This document shows, piece after piece, positions 11,446-22,173 of a DNA stretch of 64,000 nt. The notes beneath the pieces were generated by a model that did not search any database, was not told where the DNA came from, and saw nothing but the letters and a program-made list of their open reading frames with translations. The stretch spans positions 1 to 64,000 of the forward strand of contig AJFK01000033.1 of the NCBI GenBank assembly GCA_000467715.1. The letters are read 5' to 3'. Each line of letters begins with the position of its first letter. Positions within the stretch are counted from its first letter, which is position 1. The DNA comes from Hysterium pulicare CBS 123377. Its lineage: Eukaryota > Ascomycota > Dothideomycetes > Hysteriales > Hysteriaceae. The position numbers and the translations under genes are program-made.

Positions 11446-12507
11446 ATGCCTTTTTCTCCCTCTATTCTCTTCCGGCCGCCGCAAAGCGGTATGCTGATAG
11501 TCCTGGGCACAAGCGTGCTCGGCGGTGCGGCGTACCGATGGAGCTCCTCCGCAGACACTTCCGAGAGCTCACTGAACCCGCACAGCTTCACACCATACAC
11601 TTTAATACACAAGCAATCTGTTTCTCCAACGAGTGCCATTTTCACGCTACGGAACCGCGAACAATCTCCAGATCCTCAATCTTTGAAAGATATCTGGAAA
11701 CGCGCAGTTTGGAGCGTGCAAGTCAAACAACCGCAATTGCAGATCGCGAGGGCTTATACACCACTTCCTCCTTCTCCCTTCTCCTCCTTGCCGACGACTG
11801 CTGAAGAAGGACCCCAAGATCTCCGACTTCTGATTCGCAAAGAGCATTCCGGAGAAGTATCGACATACCTACACTCACTACCCTCACAGTCCACCCTCGA
11901 ACTACGTGGACCCAATGTAGAGTGCGAGCTACCACGTGATATCAAGGAGATATTATTTTTAGCCGGAGGCACCGGCATAGCCCCCGCCATGCAGGTTGCA
12001 TATGCGATGAAGGGGATGGCAAGGAGCAGGATGTGCATATTATGGGCCAGTAGGCGAAGGGAGGATTGTGTTGGCGGCATCAGTGATGAGGCAGAGGCTT
12101 TGGGACACAGGACAAGGCAAGGATGGTGGAATTGGCTGGGGCTTGAGACCAGGAAGCAGAGTATATCCCTAGACTCCTCGGCACGATTGGGGGAGAAGGG
12201 CGCTATCGTCCAAGAATTGGATGCATTGAAGCAGCAGAATAAACCGCACACGCGAGGCCTGAGCGTAGAGTATTTTGTCGATGAAGAAAGTAAGTTTATC
12301 AGGGCTTCCAACGTTGCCAGGTATCTGAGCAGAGGGGGTCAAGAAGACGAGAATGGAAAGAAAGTCATCTTTGTCTCCGGGCCGGATGGATTCATTGAGT
12401 ACTGGGCTGGAAAGAAGATTTGGATTGGAGGGAGGGAGGAACAGGGTCCGCTGGGCGGAGTCCTAGGAAATCTAGACATTAAGGGGTGGAAGGTTGTTAA
12501 ATTGTGA
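11446..12507 (+). CDS. CYC2: CYC2-like mitochondrial FAD/NAD(P)H oxidoreductase
   Basis: A single exon of 353 aa. It has an N-terminal hydrophobic segment (GMLIVLGTSVLGGAAY, about residues 15-30) typical of an inner-membrane anchor. Then comes a ferredoxin-reductase-like module: the flavin motif ARAYTPLPP, the GEVSTYLHSL phosphate-binding loop region, and the pyridine-nucleotide loop FLAGGTGIAPAMQVA. The end (FVSGPDGFIEYWAGKK) matches the NAD-binding C-terminal motif. In yeast Cyc2 supports haem attachment to cytochrome c as a redox partner of haem lyase, facing the intermembrane space. The start at 11446 leaves a short presequence; an upstream exon cannot be excluded. Confidence 0.85.
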   Translation: MPFSPSILFRPPQSGMLIVLGTSVLGGAAYRWSSSADTSESSLNPHSFTPYTLIHKQSVSPTSAIFTLRNREQSPDPQSLKDIWKRAVWSVQVKQPQLQIARAYTPLPPSPFSSLPTTAEEGPQDLRLLIRKEHSGEVSTYLHSLPSQSTLELRGPNVECELPRDIKEILFLAGGTGIAPAMQVAYAMKGMARSRMCILWASRRREDCVGGISDEAEALGHRTRQGWWNWLGLETRKQSISLDSSARLGEKGAIVQELDALKQQNKPHTRGLSVEYFVDEESKFIRASNVARYLSRGGQEDENGKKVIFVSGPDGFIEYWAGKKIWIGGREEQGPLGGVLGNLDIKGWKVVKL

Positions 12508-12905
12508 CGAGCATTCCTTGTAGATGTCGTTGATGTTGCCGCCAACTTTCAACAATTGAATTCTCCCCATCCGCTTGGAGTAATATTCCCCGATGCAATC
12601 GCACCTTATCCCATCTAGCCAAATGAGGATAGGTACTTGAGCGGGACTAATGCTAACCTTAGGATGTTATCAATCGGATGGAAAATTCGGAGCGGACTTT
12701 AAAGGCTCAATCGCCCCGGGCCACGTTACGAAGCATCACGACGCTTTGTCTTTTACTGCTGCTCTCCAAATTCCGCGCTGATTAATCTCAAGAAAAAATA
12801 TCCTGAAATGTCCACTGATTAGGCCCGGATTCCGCTTGTTCATTCAAATATGCCCCTTCGACCTCAAGTACATTGCCCCGTGTGCATAAAAAGTTCTCCG
12901 CGAGT
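12508..12905. other. Intergenic region, CYC2 / MFS exporter
   Basis: About 400 bp containing the CYC2 3' UTR and MFS promoter. An in-frame non-ATG extension from 12873 precedes the MFS ATG and is not taken as coding. No other feature is recognised. Confidence 0.4.
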
Positions 12906-14854
12906 ATGGCGCCCTTGACAAGAGCAAATACAGGAGTGAGGCCAACATGCTTCAAGTCTACTTTTCAAGAGATATTCTTCGTCCTATCTGTCACAATGGC
13001 CGTTGCTATGTCCGCTTTTCTAACGGGCTCGACCACCGTCATCAATTCATTCGCTGGGAGAGACCTGAAAATGTCAAATGCGGAGATTACTTGGATCACT
13101 GCTTCTTCTTCGTATGCTAGTCCTTACCCTATACTGATCATCTGCTGACACATAAGGAATGAAGTCTATCCTCCGGCTCGCTTCTTCTATTTTTTGGGAG
13201 CGTCGCAGACCTGTTCGGGCGTAAATCCCTATTCATAGCTTCCATGTTTCTCTTCGCCGTCTTCGGCCTCGCAGCAGGATTCTCGAAGAACGCGATCACC
13301 CTCGACGTTCTCAACGGTGTTATGGGTATTTTCTCTGCCTCCGCAGTCCCGCCTGCACAAGGTATCCTTGGCGTCATCTATGAGAAGCCATCGAAAAGAA
13401 AGAACCGTGTGTTCGCATGCTTCAGTGCCGGTAACCCCTTAGGTTTTGTCTTTGGAACGATTTTTTCCGGCGTCGCGACGGAACTGTTCAGTTGGAGGGC
13501 GAGCTACTGGTTATTGGCGATTGTTTATTTGGTTTGTACGATTGTGGCATTGTTCACTGTCCCTAATGATCAGACGGTGAAACAGCCATTAAATTGGGAG
13601 AGTCTAAGGAAGTTTGATGTCGTTGGCACTGCCCTTACTATTGGAGGGATTGGAATGTTTTGTGCGGCGTTGAGGTAAGCTTATGATCCCAGCAGTTGAG
13701 TTGCAACCTTGACTTACATTTGATACAGTCTTGGCGGAGATGCTTCCAACGGCTGGAAGACGCCATATGTTCTAGTTCTACTTATTCTAGGCGTCGTTGG
13801 GATGGCTTTATTTGTCATTTGGGAGATCAGATATCAGTATGCCATGTTACCGATGAACATTTGGAAGGATAGAGAGTTCACTCTGGTAACTATCCCCCCC
13901 CCCCAACTCTCAAAGGTTCTGAAAGGGATTCATAGCTAACTTGGAACATTCGTAGTTACTTTCAATCCTTTTTCTCGGATTTCTAGCCTTTCCAACCATG
14001 CAATTTTGGCTAGCTCTCTACTTCCAACGGGTTTTGCACTTCTCATCCCTCATGACTGCGGTCCATTTGCTTCCGATGGCTATCATGGGTATCCTCGTCA
14101 ATGTATGTTTTGCCCCCGAACTCTTTTGGTTTTTAGGTCAGCATAGTATACTGATTCTCGGCATGGTATCATAGGTCATAGCGGCGCTCATCCTCCACAA
14201 GGTCTCTAACAAACTGCTCATGGGCGCCGGCGCTATGTCGTATCTTATCTCATTCATTCTCGTTGCCGTAAATAAATACGGAAATTCATATTGGGCCCTT
14301 GCTTTCCCGTCTTTATGTCTCGCTGTCGTCGGTGCCGATTTTGAATTCAACGTCGCAAATGTAAGCCTTTCATCTTGTTATCCCTGCTACCCTAATCTTT
14401 ACAAATGGCCAGTGCTGATACATTATGATAGATGTACGTTGTATCTTCTCTCCCGCCACACCGGCAATCCATTGCCGGTTCACTGTTCCAGACCATCACG
14501 CGCCTATGTACTGCTATTAGCCTCGGCATCGCTACAGCTATTTTCAATGCGGTATCTCAGAATCCTAGTAAAAGTGGGTATTATGCAAAGAACCCCGCGG
14601 AGCCTTACGCAGCGACATTTTGGTTCTGTGCTGGGGTGGCCATTTTGGGTGTCCTATTGGTACCCTGGTTGAAGATTGGGACGCAGGGACACGACCGGAA
14701 CAATGGTTATGGTCCGGAGGCAGAGAAGGGAAAGGAAGATGACCCCGCCGTTAATGAGACGCAAGGGATGGAGTCAAGAAAGCGAGATCTGGAAAGGAAT
14801 ATTGCAGGTGTGAACGAAGGTCCGGGGTTTGAAAAGGGGAAAGATATCATCTAG
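12906..14854 (+). CDS. MFS drug/metabolite exporter, DHA2 (14-helix) type
   Basis: Six exons: 12906-13111, 13165-13674, 13729-13885, 13956-14102, 14175-14360 and 14432-14854. The five introns are 53-72 nt, all GT-AG, and every junction keeps frame; 542 aa. The motif A-like loop GSVADLFGRKS follows ITASSSLSSGSLLLF (TM2). A second set of helices (IGTALTIGGIGMF, WLALYFQRVLHFSS, then AGSLFQTITRLCTA near the end) fits the DHA2 architecture of 14 helices used by proton-driven exporters such as ATR1/SGE1 and toxin pumps. The C-terminus is a charged Lys/Glu/Asp tail. The intron at 13886-13955 has an 11-C run. No biosynthetic genes surround it, so the cargo is unknown. Confidence 0.88.
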
Positions 14855-15100
14855 ATTACATCGGCACAGTACTTAGGTATGTACCACGTACAATATACTA
14901 AACTATCGATAATTCATAGTAGAAGACACCACTAATAATGGGATACGCCATGAATATCATTCTTCGTCCTACTATCAGCAGTCTATATCCGATCCCTTCA
15001 AATTAAGTTATACTGCTTATGGTCCTTTCTAGATTATCCTAAAGAGTTCAATTTGCTTTGATGCCTTGTAACGAGTCTAAGTCACATTTTTAGGCTGATA

Positions 15101-15124
15101 GTAAAGAAGTTGGTAAAGAAGTTG
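15101..15124 (+). repeat. Exact tandem 12-mer, two units
   Basis: The unit GTAAAGAAGTTG occurs twice head-to-tail without a mismatch. It is non-coding in my annotation. Confidence 0.9.
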
Positions 15125-15180
15125 CTAGACGCAGACACATCCTCCAAAAACGACGAACTATAACACCCGTGTAATACATC

Positions 15181-15200
15181 GTCGTAGTTGATACTACGAC
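15181..15200. repeat. Perfect inverted repeat (7-nt arms, 6-nt loop)
   Basis: GTCGTAG and CTACGAC flank TTGATA. It could form a small hairpin or be a dimeric factor site; function unknown. Confidence 0.7.
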
Positions 15201-16376
15201 ACCTATTTCATTTCGACATTGTCTCTTTCTGGCTTTTGGAAAATGCTTTGGGGCTAGTAAATGAGTTACTTTCGGATAAGAAATCCTGTACGCGATCCCT
15301 CTCTCTTCTAAGCTTCCGCCGGCTCCCCCCTATTTATCCAGCTCCGATAAAGGTTTACCAATTGCAGTGCGGGTATCCAATATTTGCATTGTTGAGCGGG
15401 CAGATATGGACACTGGCGACCATAAATTTGGAGAGCAGGAGCCATCAGCGTAGCGGGTCCTCTCAAGGGATTCGAAATAATGGTTCGGAGAGGAATCAAT
15501 GTCGAAGTTGAGCTTGCCAGTGGCATTCAATATCACCTTTGAAGGCTATTACTTGTAAGTACATAACTCTAGAACTCTTACCTTTGTATACTATTCTCTT
15601 GTATCAATTTTCATTTATTGCGGCCTTCCGAGCGCCTTTTACGGGATAAAATCTCTTTTTTCTAAAGCTTACAATACTGATTTCATATATTCCTCGGAGT
15701 CTACCGTTCGATTTCCCATATTGGTGCGGTTTCCCTTTCACTGTTGTGTTGACAAACAATGTCACGCGAATCGTTGTGGCTCAGGAAAGGTCTGAAAGCC
15801 GTTACGTTTGACATATTCTGGACGGAACATAAGAGCCTACCCTTAAAAGTTTGGCATCTTGTGGCTCTCCTTCTTTATCTTTCAAGGATGAGGTGTTAGC
15901 CATGACTCTACCTTTCTATTTCCTAGAGTATCACATTTCTCCTTGATCACTTTCTATATAACATAATCATATCTATAAACACAGCTGAGTGAACCCTTCT
16001 GATGTTGTAGTACTACAATGAGATACCCAAACAGTCCCATTCATGCAACGAGGGGGTTTCTCTCTCTGTATATGGGACTATGAGGACAGTATTGTGTATG
16101 AACAAGGTGACTCAAGAAATAACAGTACCTTCTGGTCTGTATAAGATTCACGACCCAATAGGGTGATCACAACAAAGCCAAATTTCACAATGCCGAATTG
16201 TCTTTTCAAGATGTTCAGTAACTCCTTGAGGCTGAACATTTCAGCGTCTCCTAGAATAAAAAATTACGCCCTTCTTCCACCCCAGGATCTTATCCAGTAG
16301 CTTCCTTTAACCACTCTTCAACACAACACGACTACAGCATACCCTTACAAACTCAACATCCCAAACCAAACAAACG

Positions 16377-17611
16377 ATGGACGCTTCAATCAACCACTCT
16401 AACAGCATCGATACGCCTGGTCATACGAAAGAGGCCTTTCGTGACTGCATGAATGGGCTTGGGAAATCGGTCCAGAATATCGAAATTCAAGATCAGTTAG
16501 GAGCTGCAGCAAAAACCTTGCAAGACGCAGCAGATGTGCTATCGAAGACTCAGGAGAGCATAGTTAAGGCGCAAAATGAGTGGAATGCGAAGCAGTCGCA
16601 ATTTGAGCATCTCTGCATGGAATCAGAGTCCACTCCAGTCACTGCTGGTACTCATAAAGTCGAGTTCGATGATATGATCAAAGAGCTGCAAGCAACGAAG
16701 GCCGCATACGCCGCAGCTCAGGGCCAAGTGAAGGGTATGGTGACCGGTCTCGACGTAGCTAAAGACGCTTTCGAGTCTAAGCAGGTCGACGTGAAGAAAC
16801 TGAAACGTCAGCTGGGGGATTCCGAGAAGAAGAATAAGTCCTTGGAGAAAGAGCTAGCAGACATTAAATCTAAGCTCGACCAAGGAGAAGGGTTGATATC
16901 ATTTGGCAGGCCAAGAAGCCAGCCGTTGAAGAACCTTCAATTTTCAATGGGAAATGTGTGGAGTGCAAAGAGGGCATACAAATTCCTTGTCCTCAACCCT
17001 TCATTCCATTTGCCTCTCGTAGAGCTCCATCAAATGAGGCATCTCGGGAGCTAGTGAAGGCTTTCAATGGACACCGTGACGAAATCGACCAGAAGGCGGA
17101 CTCTATTCGTACCCTGGAAGGTATTCTTAACGGGCAGACAGGCGACAGCGACTATCTACCGGAGGAATTCTCGACAGGGACGGCCATTGTTGTCAATCTT
17201 CGCAAGACACGTCCAGCAAAGCGTATCCTGAGCCAGGGTAAGTGGTCTGACTACGACGAGGAAGAAGATTGGGCACTCTTAGGTTTATCTAATATCCCCT
17301 CAGCGAAGACGCACGTTCCGTCAACTAAGGCCCAGCAAGTTTCCGGCCGTTTCGTACAACCTAAGAAACTGAAAGATGGTCAATCGTCCTCGACAGTCTC
17401 TCCTTCCATTTCGAAAGAACAAACCGAGGCTCAAAAGCCTACAAAAGCACTGGGAGACGAGCCAGGCAGTATCGGCACGAATCATCACCAGGCTACCCCT
17501 ATAGCATCGGCAGATACTCCTCGAGCGAAGCCTCCAAGACTACCAGGTGCCCTCGGCGCTCTAGCCGCTGCCTCGAAAGGCTCACTCGCCTCTAGTCGAT
17601 ATGCTGGCTAG
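16377..17611 (+). CDS. Coiled-coil protein of unknown function (one apparent frameshift)
   Basis: Not recognised as a named family. From the ATG at 16377 the frame encodes about 170 residues that are strongly helical and Lys/Glu/Gln-rich (AAKTLQDAADVLSKTQESI; KKLKRQLGDSEKKNKSLEKEL), i.e. a coiled coil. Around 16890 (GAGAAGGGTTG) the coding signal moves to another frame. Continuing there gives VDIIWQAKKPAVEEP and a possible small metal site CVECKEGIQIPC. Then comes more coiled coil (DEIDQKADSIRTLEGIL), an acidic WSDYDEEEDW patch and a low-complexity Ser/Pro/Ala tail to the stop at 17611. No intron of reasonable size explains the switch. A lost G in the GGG run would. Joined, it would be about 410 aa. 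It could be a real lesion or an assembly error. Confidence 0.6.
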
Positions 17612-18563
17612 AATGAAGATTCAGTTCGAAGCCGTGACTTACAGTCGAGGCATCGGAGATGAAGTCCGCACCTTTATATAGATTATCTTATCTAATCGTA
17701 ATTCATCCACATAGATCTTGTTTGATGCAAAAGCTGTACCTGTACCTGTGTCAATGATTCAGAGTTTTCAGAGCCTGACTTGAAGTGTGATATTTGTGCG
17801 CTCTTAGTAGTGTATGTTTTGTGGTGTAGCTGTTTCTAATAGACCTATATTAAAATTAGTTGAAGAAACCTAAATTGTGTCGTTTTAGTACAGTTTCATC
17901 TTACCTTGTTAACTTGTACTAGACCTGAATAGGAAGGAATAGGAAGACTCCACCGACCTACAACTTTTCCTCAAAGATCTTTGTTAGACTGTAATCGCAA
18001 GAGTATGTTATATGAACATGTCGGTTTTTTGCTTTAGCGGAGCTCTAAAAGTTGTGTATTCTCCAACTTGAAACATAATTCTGAAGGGTATTGAAGGTCA
18101 TAAACGAATAGCTTCGGTTTGGTGGAGGGCAGTGCACACGCCAAAGTCACCATTTTGCTACCACTTCTGGCTTCGTACCAGCCAATAAGGTGGAATTATA
18201 CGGCATAACTGTTCATTTTGCTTCTCAAGTCTCACAGCGAACAGGGTAACTTACTCTGATGGGTGAGCTAATCTGCAGGCTGGCATAAGCGAACGGAATA
18301 CCCTCGACGTCCATCCCCTCAAACATTCAAACTTCACCAACAATGGCAGCATTTCCTAATGACGGAGGCCTCAAATGGCCGTGAGCCAAACCTCTCCTCA
18401 TGTGATTACTGGCATGACCGACTTGCCTTCCAGAAGCAGAGAGCGCCCCGATAGCTTGTCGCAACGCAACCTAATCCATCGATTGTCAAAACTACACTTC
18501 TAACAATGGCCGGAAACATTATCAATCACTCACGAAATACGGGCAATATTTAACACTGCAAAA
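17612..18563. other. Intergenic region, coiled-coil gene / HET gene
   Basis: About 950 bp. No exon, repeat or RNA gene is recognised. It presumably holds a 3' UTR and the HET gene promoter. Confidence 0.4.
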
Positions 18564-20693
18564 ATGCAATCCAAAGAAGATAACTCCAATCCGCTTAAAA
18601 AGCCCCAAATTGCCGTTCCGAAGCGCGCTCACCCAACACCAATCAGAAGAAGTCGTCTGCTTCGCCCGGCGGAAAATCTAACCTTGAGGGACAAGCTCCA
18701 TCGGTTTGGGAGTCTTCGCCAATACAGATATTCTAGCATTGGAGATGGCCAGATCCGAGTACTTATCATAAACCGCGGAGAGGATGACGATGAAATATGC
18801 ATAACCCTGGAGACTGTCTCATTCGAAGAACCCAACGAAGACTTCCAGTACGAAGCACTATCTTACCGCTGGGGTGACGGCAAAGAAGATTGTGCAGTCT
18901 TCATTCAACATGAGTTTACCGGAGAGCGAAGACACATTAATGATATTGTCAACTTGCAAATGCGTCGAATCAATGTCAAACCCACCCTCTACAGAGCCCT
19001 CCAACGCTTGAGGAAGCGTGATCAAGAATTCCCACTTTGGGTCGATGCTCTTTGCATCAACCAGTCGGATGAAGAAGAGAAAATGGTCCAAGTTATGAAA
19101 ATGCCCCAAATTTATCGCAGAGCAGAAAGAGTCTGCATTTGGCTCGGGTGCGGAAGCGAGAATTCTCAAAATGCGATGAAGTTTATACGGGAAGTGGTTG
19201 ATCTAAGAAACATAGCATATCTCATCGCGGATTCGAGGTACTCGTCGGAGTGGGCTAATCTGGTCGAACTGCTGAGGAATGACTGGTTCGGACGACGTTG
19301 GGTAGTACAAGAGCTGCTTTATGCTCGCGACGCCACCGTTCATTATGGTGAAGAGGTCGTCCATTGGAGTGACTTCAAGGATGCTATAGACATCTTTCAT
19401 GACTACTTTGAAATAATTCGAAATAAGTCACCGGACCCGGAGAACTTCACCCGCAACACCCTTGGAGAGATTGGCGCTCTCAGGGCAAAATCGTTCGTCG
19501 AGATCTCCAGCAACGTCTTTCGTACAAATGCATACGGCGATATCAAATCAACAAAAGGGTTGGAGGTTTTGGTCCTGACCCTTTCTGCTTTCGATGCTTC
19601 CGATCCGCGCGACACTGTATACGCCTTGAGAAGTATTGCCAAAGAAACTCAGTCAGACTACGAGGACAATACAGCGCCGCCACCCCCGAAGCCGGATTAC
19701 AGTAAGAGTCTCTTCGAAGTTTACAAAGAGTTCCTTCGCTGGGTAGTTGAAACATCGGGCTCATTAGATATACTCTTTCGCCGGTGGGCTCTTCCCGAAA
19801 GAGCCTATGCTCCGTTCGGGATATCTTGCCCACGACGGGTCAAGCTTCCATCATGGATATGTACCGTTGGAAAGTTGGATCCAGGAAGAGGGGTCACTGA
19901 TTTTGGAATTAAGCGGTTTGAAGATAGCTTCGTGGGTCCTCCAGGCCGAAGCTCTTACGACGCGTCGTCCAAAATCAAACCATGTATTAGATTTGGGAAA
20001 ATTATAGAGATGGGCATGGTTAGTATACCAGGCATCTCGTCAATTTCCACCGCCCACCCAGTCCAAATGATCTCCGACCCATCATTGTACGCTTACGGTC
20101 TTCTCCTTGGGACAATCCAATGGGCTTCAGACCCAATTCTGGATGGCATCATTCCACAAAGGTGTCTGGAGAAAGCAGGATGGTCGCCAGGCACACTGGA
20201 AAACATAGTTGAGGCACCAGACAAGCTGTGGCGCACCCTCGTTGCTGACAGAGGAAGTGGTGGTGGAGACATGCCCAGTTGGTACCATAGGGCCTGTCTT
20301 TATTGCCTGGTCGACTTCAACGGACATCTCAACACGCGGGAGCTTCTCGTCTCCAACGAACAACCGGAGATAGTGAAGGAGTATCTGAGAAGGGTTCAGG
20401 TAGTCACCTGCAACAGGTCATTCTTGGAAGTAACGCTTCTGGCAGGAGTTGGTGAAATGCCTCGACGCGTAAAAGACACGGCAAGTTTGCCTGGTCTTGG
20501 ACCACCTAATACCCAGTCTGATGATATTGTTGCGATATTGTACGGCTGCAGCGTGCCATGCATCTTTCATGAGCATCAGAACGACGAAGGCGAGCAATGG
20601 TACGAAGTGATTGGGGAAGCATACATTTATGGCATGATGGATGGGGATGCTATGATAGGGGGATATCCAGAGTGGGAATTTAGGTTAATGTGA
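18564..20693 (+). CDS. HET-domain (heterokaryon incompatibility) protein
   Basis: A single exon of 709 aa. The HET domain spans about residues 85-250 with its three hallmark blocks: YEALSYRWGD, FPLWVDALCINQ and RVCIWLG, followed by WFGRRWVVQE. HET domains drive non-self recognition and regulated cell death when hyphae of unlike genotype fuse; many carry TIR-like folds. The remaining 450 residues have no domain I recognise; they include PWYHRACLYCL-like segments and a C-terminus (YGCSVPCIFHE...EAYIYGMMDG) shared by many such proteins. No ankyrin, WD40 or NACHT repeats are seen, so it is the simple stand-alone type. Another HET-like gene lies 20 kb downstream. Confidence 0.92.
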   Translation: MQSKEDNSNPLKKPQIAVPKRAHPTPIRRSRLLRPAENLTLRDKLHRFGSLRQYRYSSIGDGQIRVLIINRGEDDDEICITLETVSFEEPNEDFQYEALSYRWGDGKEDCAVFIQHEFTGERRHINDIVNLQMRRINVKPTLYRALQRLRKRDQEFPLWVDALCINQSDEEEKMVQVMKMPQIYRRAERVCIWLGCGSENSQNAMKFIREVVDLRNIAYLIADSRYSSEWANLVELLRNDWFGRRWVVQELLYARDATVHYGEEVVHWSDFKDAIDIFHDYFEIIRNKSPDPENFTRNTLGEIGALRAKSFVEISSNVFRTNAYGDIKSTKGLEVLVLTLSAFDASDPRDTVYALRSIAKETQSDYEDNTAPPPPKPDYSKSLFEVYKEFLRWVVETSGSLDILFRRWALPERAYAPFGISCPRRVKLPSWICTVGKLDPGRGVTDFGIKRFEDSFVGPPGRSSYDASSKIKPCIRFGKIIEMGMVSIPGISSISTAHPVQMISDPSLYAYGLLLGTIQWASDPILDGIIPQRCLEKAGWSPGTLENIVEAPDKLWRTLVADRGSGGGDMPSWYHRACLYCLVDFNGHLNTRELLVSNEQPEIVKEYLRRVQVVTCNRSFLEVTLLAGVGEMPRRVKDTASLPGLGPPNTQSDDIVAILYGCSVPCIFHEHQNDEGEQWYEVIGEAYIYGMMDGDAMIGGYPEWEFRLM

Positions 20694-21154
20694 CCGATCT
20701 ACTCTAGTACGCAAGCTGTTTGAAAGCTCGCTATCCATGGGTGGGCGTATGTTGCTTGTAAAGCTAAACCTTTTCGCGAACAATACCTGCACAGAACTTG
20801 TTCATCTCAGTACTCTCTGGATTTGCTTGATGAGGGCAACTGGACCTTTACAACGCCCAAATGGTCTCGGCAGACTTTTCTCAGCTCCAGTGCTGATGGC
20901 AGACATATACAAGAGCCACAAATTACGGCTTTCGCAATATTGGAGCAACAAGACTTAGGTACAGCGAATACCAGGATTCCCCATTATTACGTGCACACAA
21001 GCAACTTAGGCGCACCCCTATCCATTACCCCGAAGTCTACGTCCCCACAGAAAATCGATGCTCAGCATACTAGCAGAAAGACTCGATTGCCTCCTCATTG
21101 ATGATATCTATACGAAGGGCAAAATGGTACTGGTGTGAAAATTGATTGCCTATA
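20694..21154. other. Intergenic region, convergent 3' ends
   Basis: About 460 bp between the HET gene and the minus-strand two-domain gene. Open frames here (e.g. 20737-20958) have no motif and no splice context. Nothing is supported. Confidence 0.4.
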
Positions 21155-22173
21155 CTAATTGTGAAAGACGGGCTGCCCCCGAGTCCAGTTAAGGGGTCGA
21201 CAACAATGCCACTGTGAAGCAATCAGCAGGCTTTCTGACAGAATTTGAGCAAGAAATGGCACTCACAGTATCAGTCTCACTAACATGCTCACTCGAACTA
21301 GCCTTCTGATCCACACTTGCATAAACCGTCCATCCCTCCATTTCCAACTCCTCCAACAACCCCAGAATCATCTCCCTCGCCCGCATACTCTCCTCCCCAT
21401 TCGCGCTCCACGGCGTACCCCAAAGCTTCACCTCATAGCTGCCGGGTACCGTATGCGGTTGATGGCTTTGTACCGCGCCTCCCCTTCGTAAGCGCTCGAT
21501 CATACGTTGGGGGATTTCGGCAGGACAGTCGATGAAGCGGATTTTGTCCATCATGCTGAAGGCTATGCACATCCATTCACATTCTGCGGGGCGAGGGTCT
21601 TGATGCCGGAAGATTAATGTGTCTTTGTCATCTCTTTTTCTACTTAGATCGGTGGACAAGGTAAGTACCCAGCCGAGCTGGTGCAGGGTGGCGAGGATAC
21701 GACAGATCAATCGTCGTGCGTAAATGGCTTCTTGTCCAGCGCCAGTCCAAGGGTTGCCGCGGAGTTTGATCTCATGACTAGTGCTGTAAGGGCGGATGTT
21801 TTGGATACCTTTGGGCCAAGCGGAGGAGATCGTTTGTTGGATGATTTCGAGGTCTTGAGAGGGGAAATGGAGAAATCGGAGACTGTGTCTGTTAGTGATT
21901 CGTTCTCTGGGTGAGTTTGGACTTCGTTGCTGGATTGGTAAGTAGGTTTGGCGAGGAAGAAAAGTTGTTGTACCGATCTCTCATGTGCATGGACATGGAA
22001 GCGAATGTTGTTCGGAATTGGGCTGCTGCGCTTGAGGCTGGCGCGTAACCGGGGAGCTCTGTTCCAGCCACACTGGGGCCGTATGTAGACATGTTGTCTG
22101 GTCTCCTCGGGGAGGGTAATAACATTTCGTCGTAATTTGCTTTTGTTGGATCGGGCGGGGGTTTCGACCACAT
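21155..22173 (-). CDS. Conserved fungal protein of unknown function with two copies of one domain
   Basis: Model built by splicing: exons 21974-22173, 21267-21882 and 21155-21211 on the minus strand. The introns are 91 nt (GTACAA...ACAG) and 55 nt (GTGAGT...ACAG) and all phases agree; 290 aa. The first 60 residues are Pro/Ser-rich (MWSKPPPDPTKANYDEMLLP). The rest holds an internal duplication. Unit 1 has HEIKLRGNPWTGAGQEAIYA then LATLHQLGWVLTLSTD; unit 2 has YEVKLWGTPWSANGEESMRA then LEELEMEGWTVYASVD. Both share the pattern [HY]E[IV]KL-G-PW, G-E, AR, L-LG/EGW, S-D. Unit 2 ends in DTWHCC. The pattern recalls uncharacterised fungal proteins I cannot name. No signal peptide or membrane helix is seen. 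Function unknown. Confidence 0.8.

Larger units (their letters stand above)
14855..16376. other. Long intergenic region, MFS exporter / coiled-coil gene
   Basis: About 1.5 kb, fairly A/T-rich, with no supported gene. It holds an exact tandem 12-mer (15101-15124), a perfect 7-6-7 inverted repeat (15181-15200), and the second copy of the 18-mer shared with 3196. A 19-codon ATG frame starting at 15499 ends at a TAA that overlaps a GTAAGT donor-like site. Nothing follows that I can join to it. Confidence 0.5.

Noticed and set aside
15499-15560. ATG frame of 19 codons followed by a GTAAGT donor-like site
   Set aside because: Too short, and I could find no downstream exon to join.
12906-20693. Secondary-metabolite cluster around the MFS exporter
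   Set aside because: No PKS, NRPS, terpene cyclase or cluster regulator is present; an exporter alone is not a cluster.
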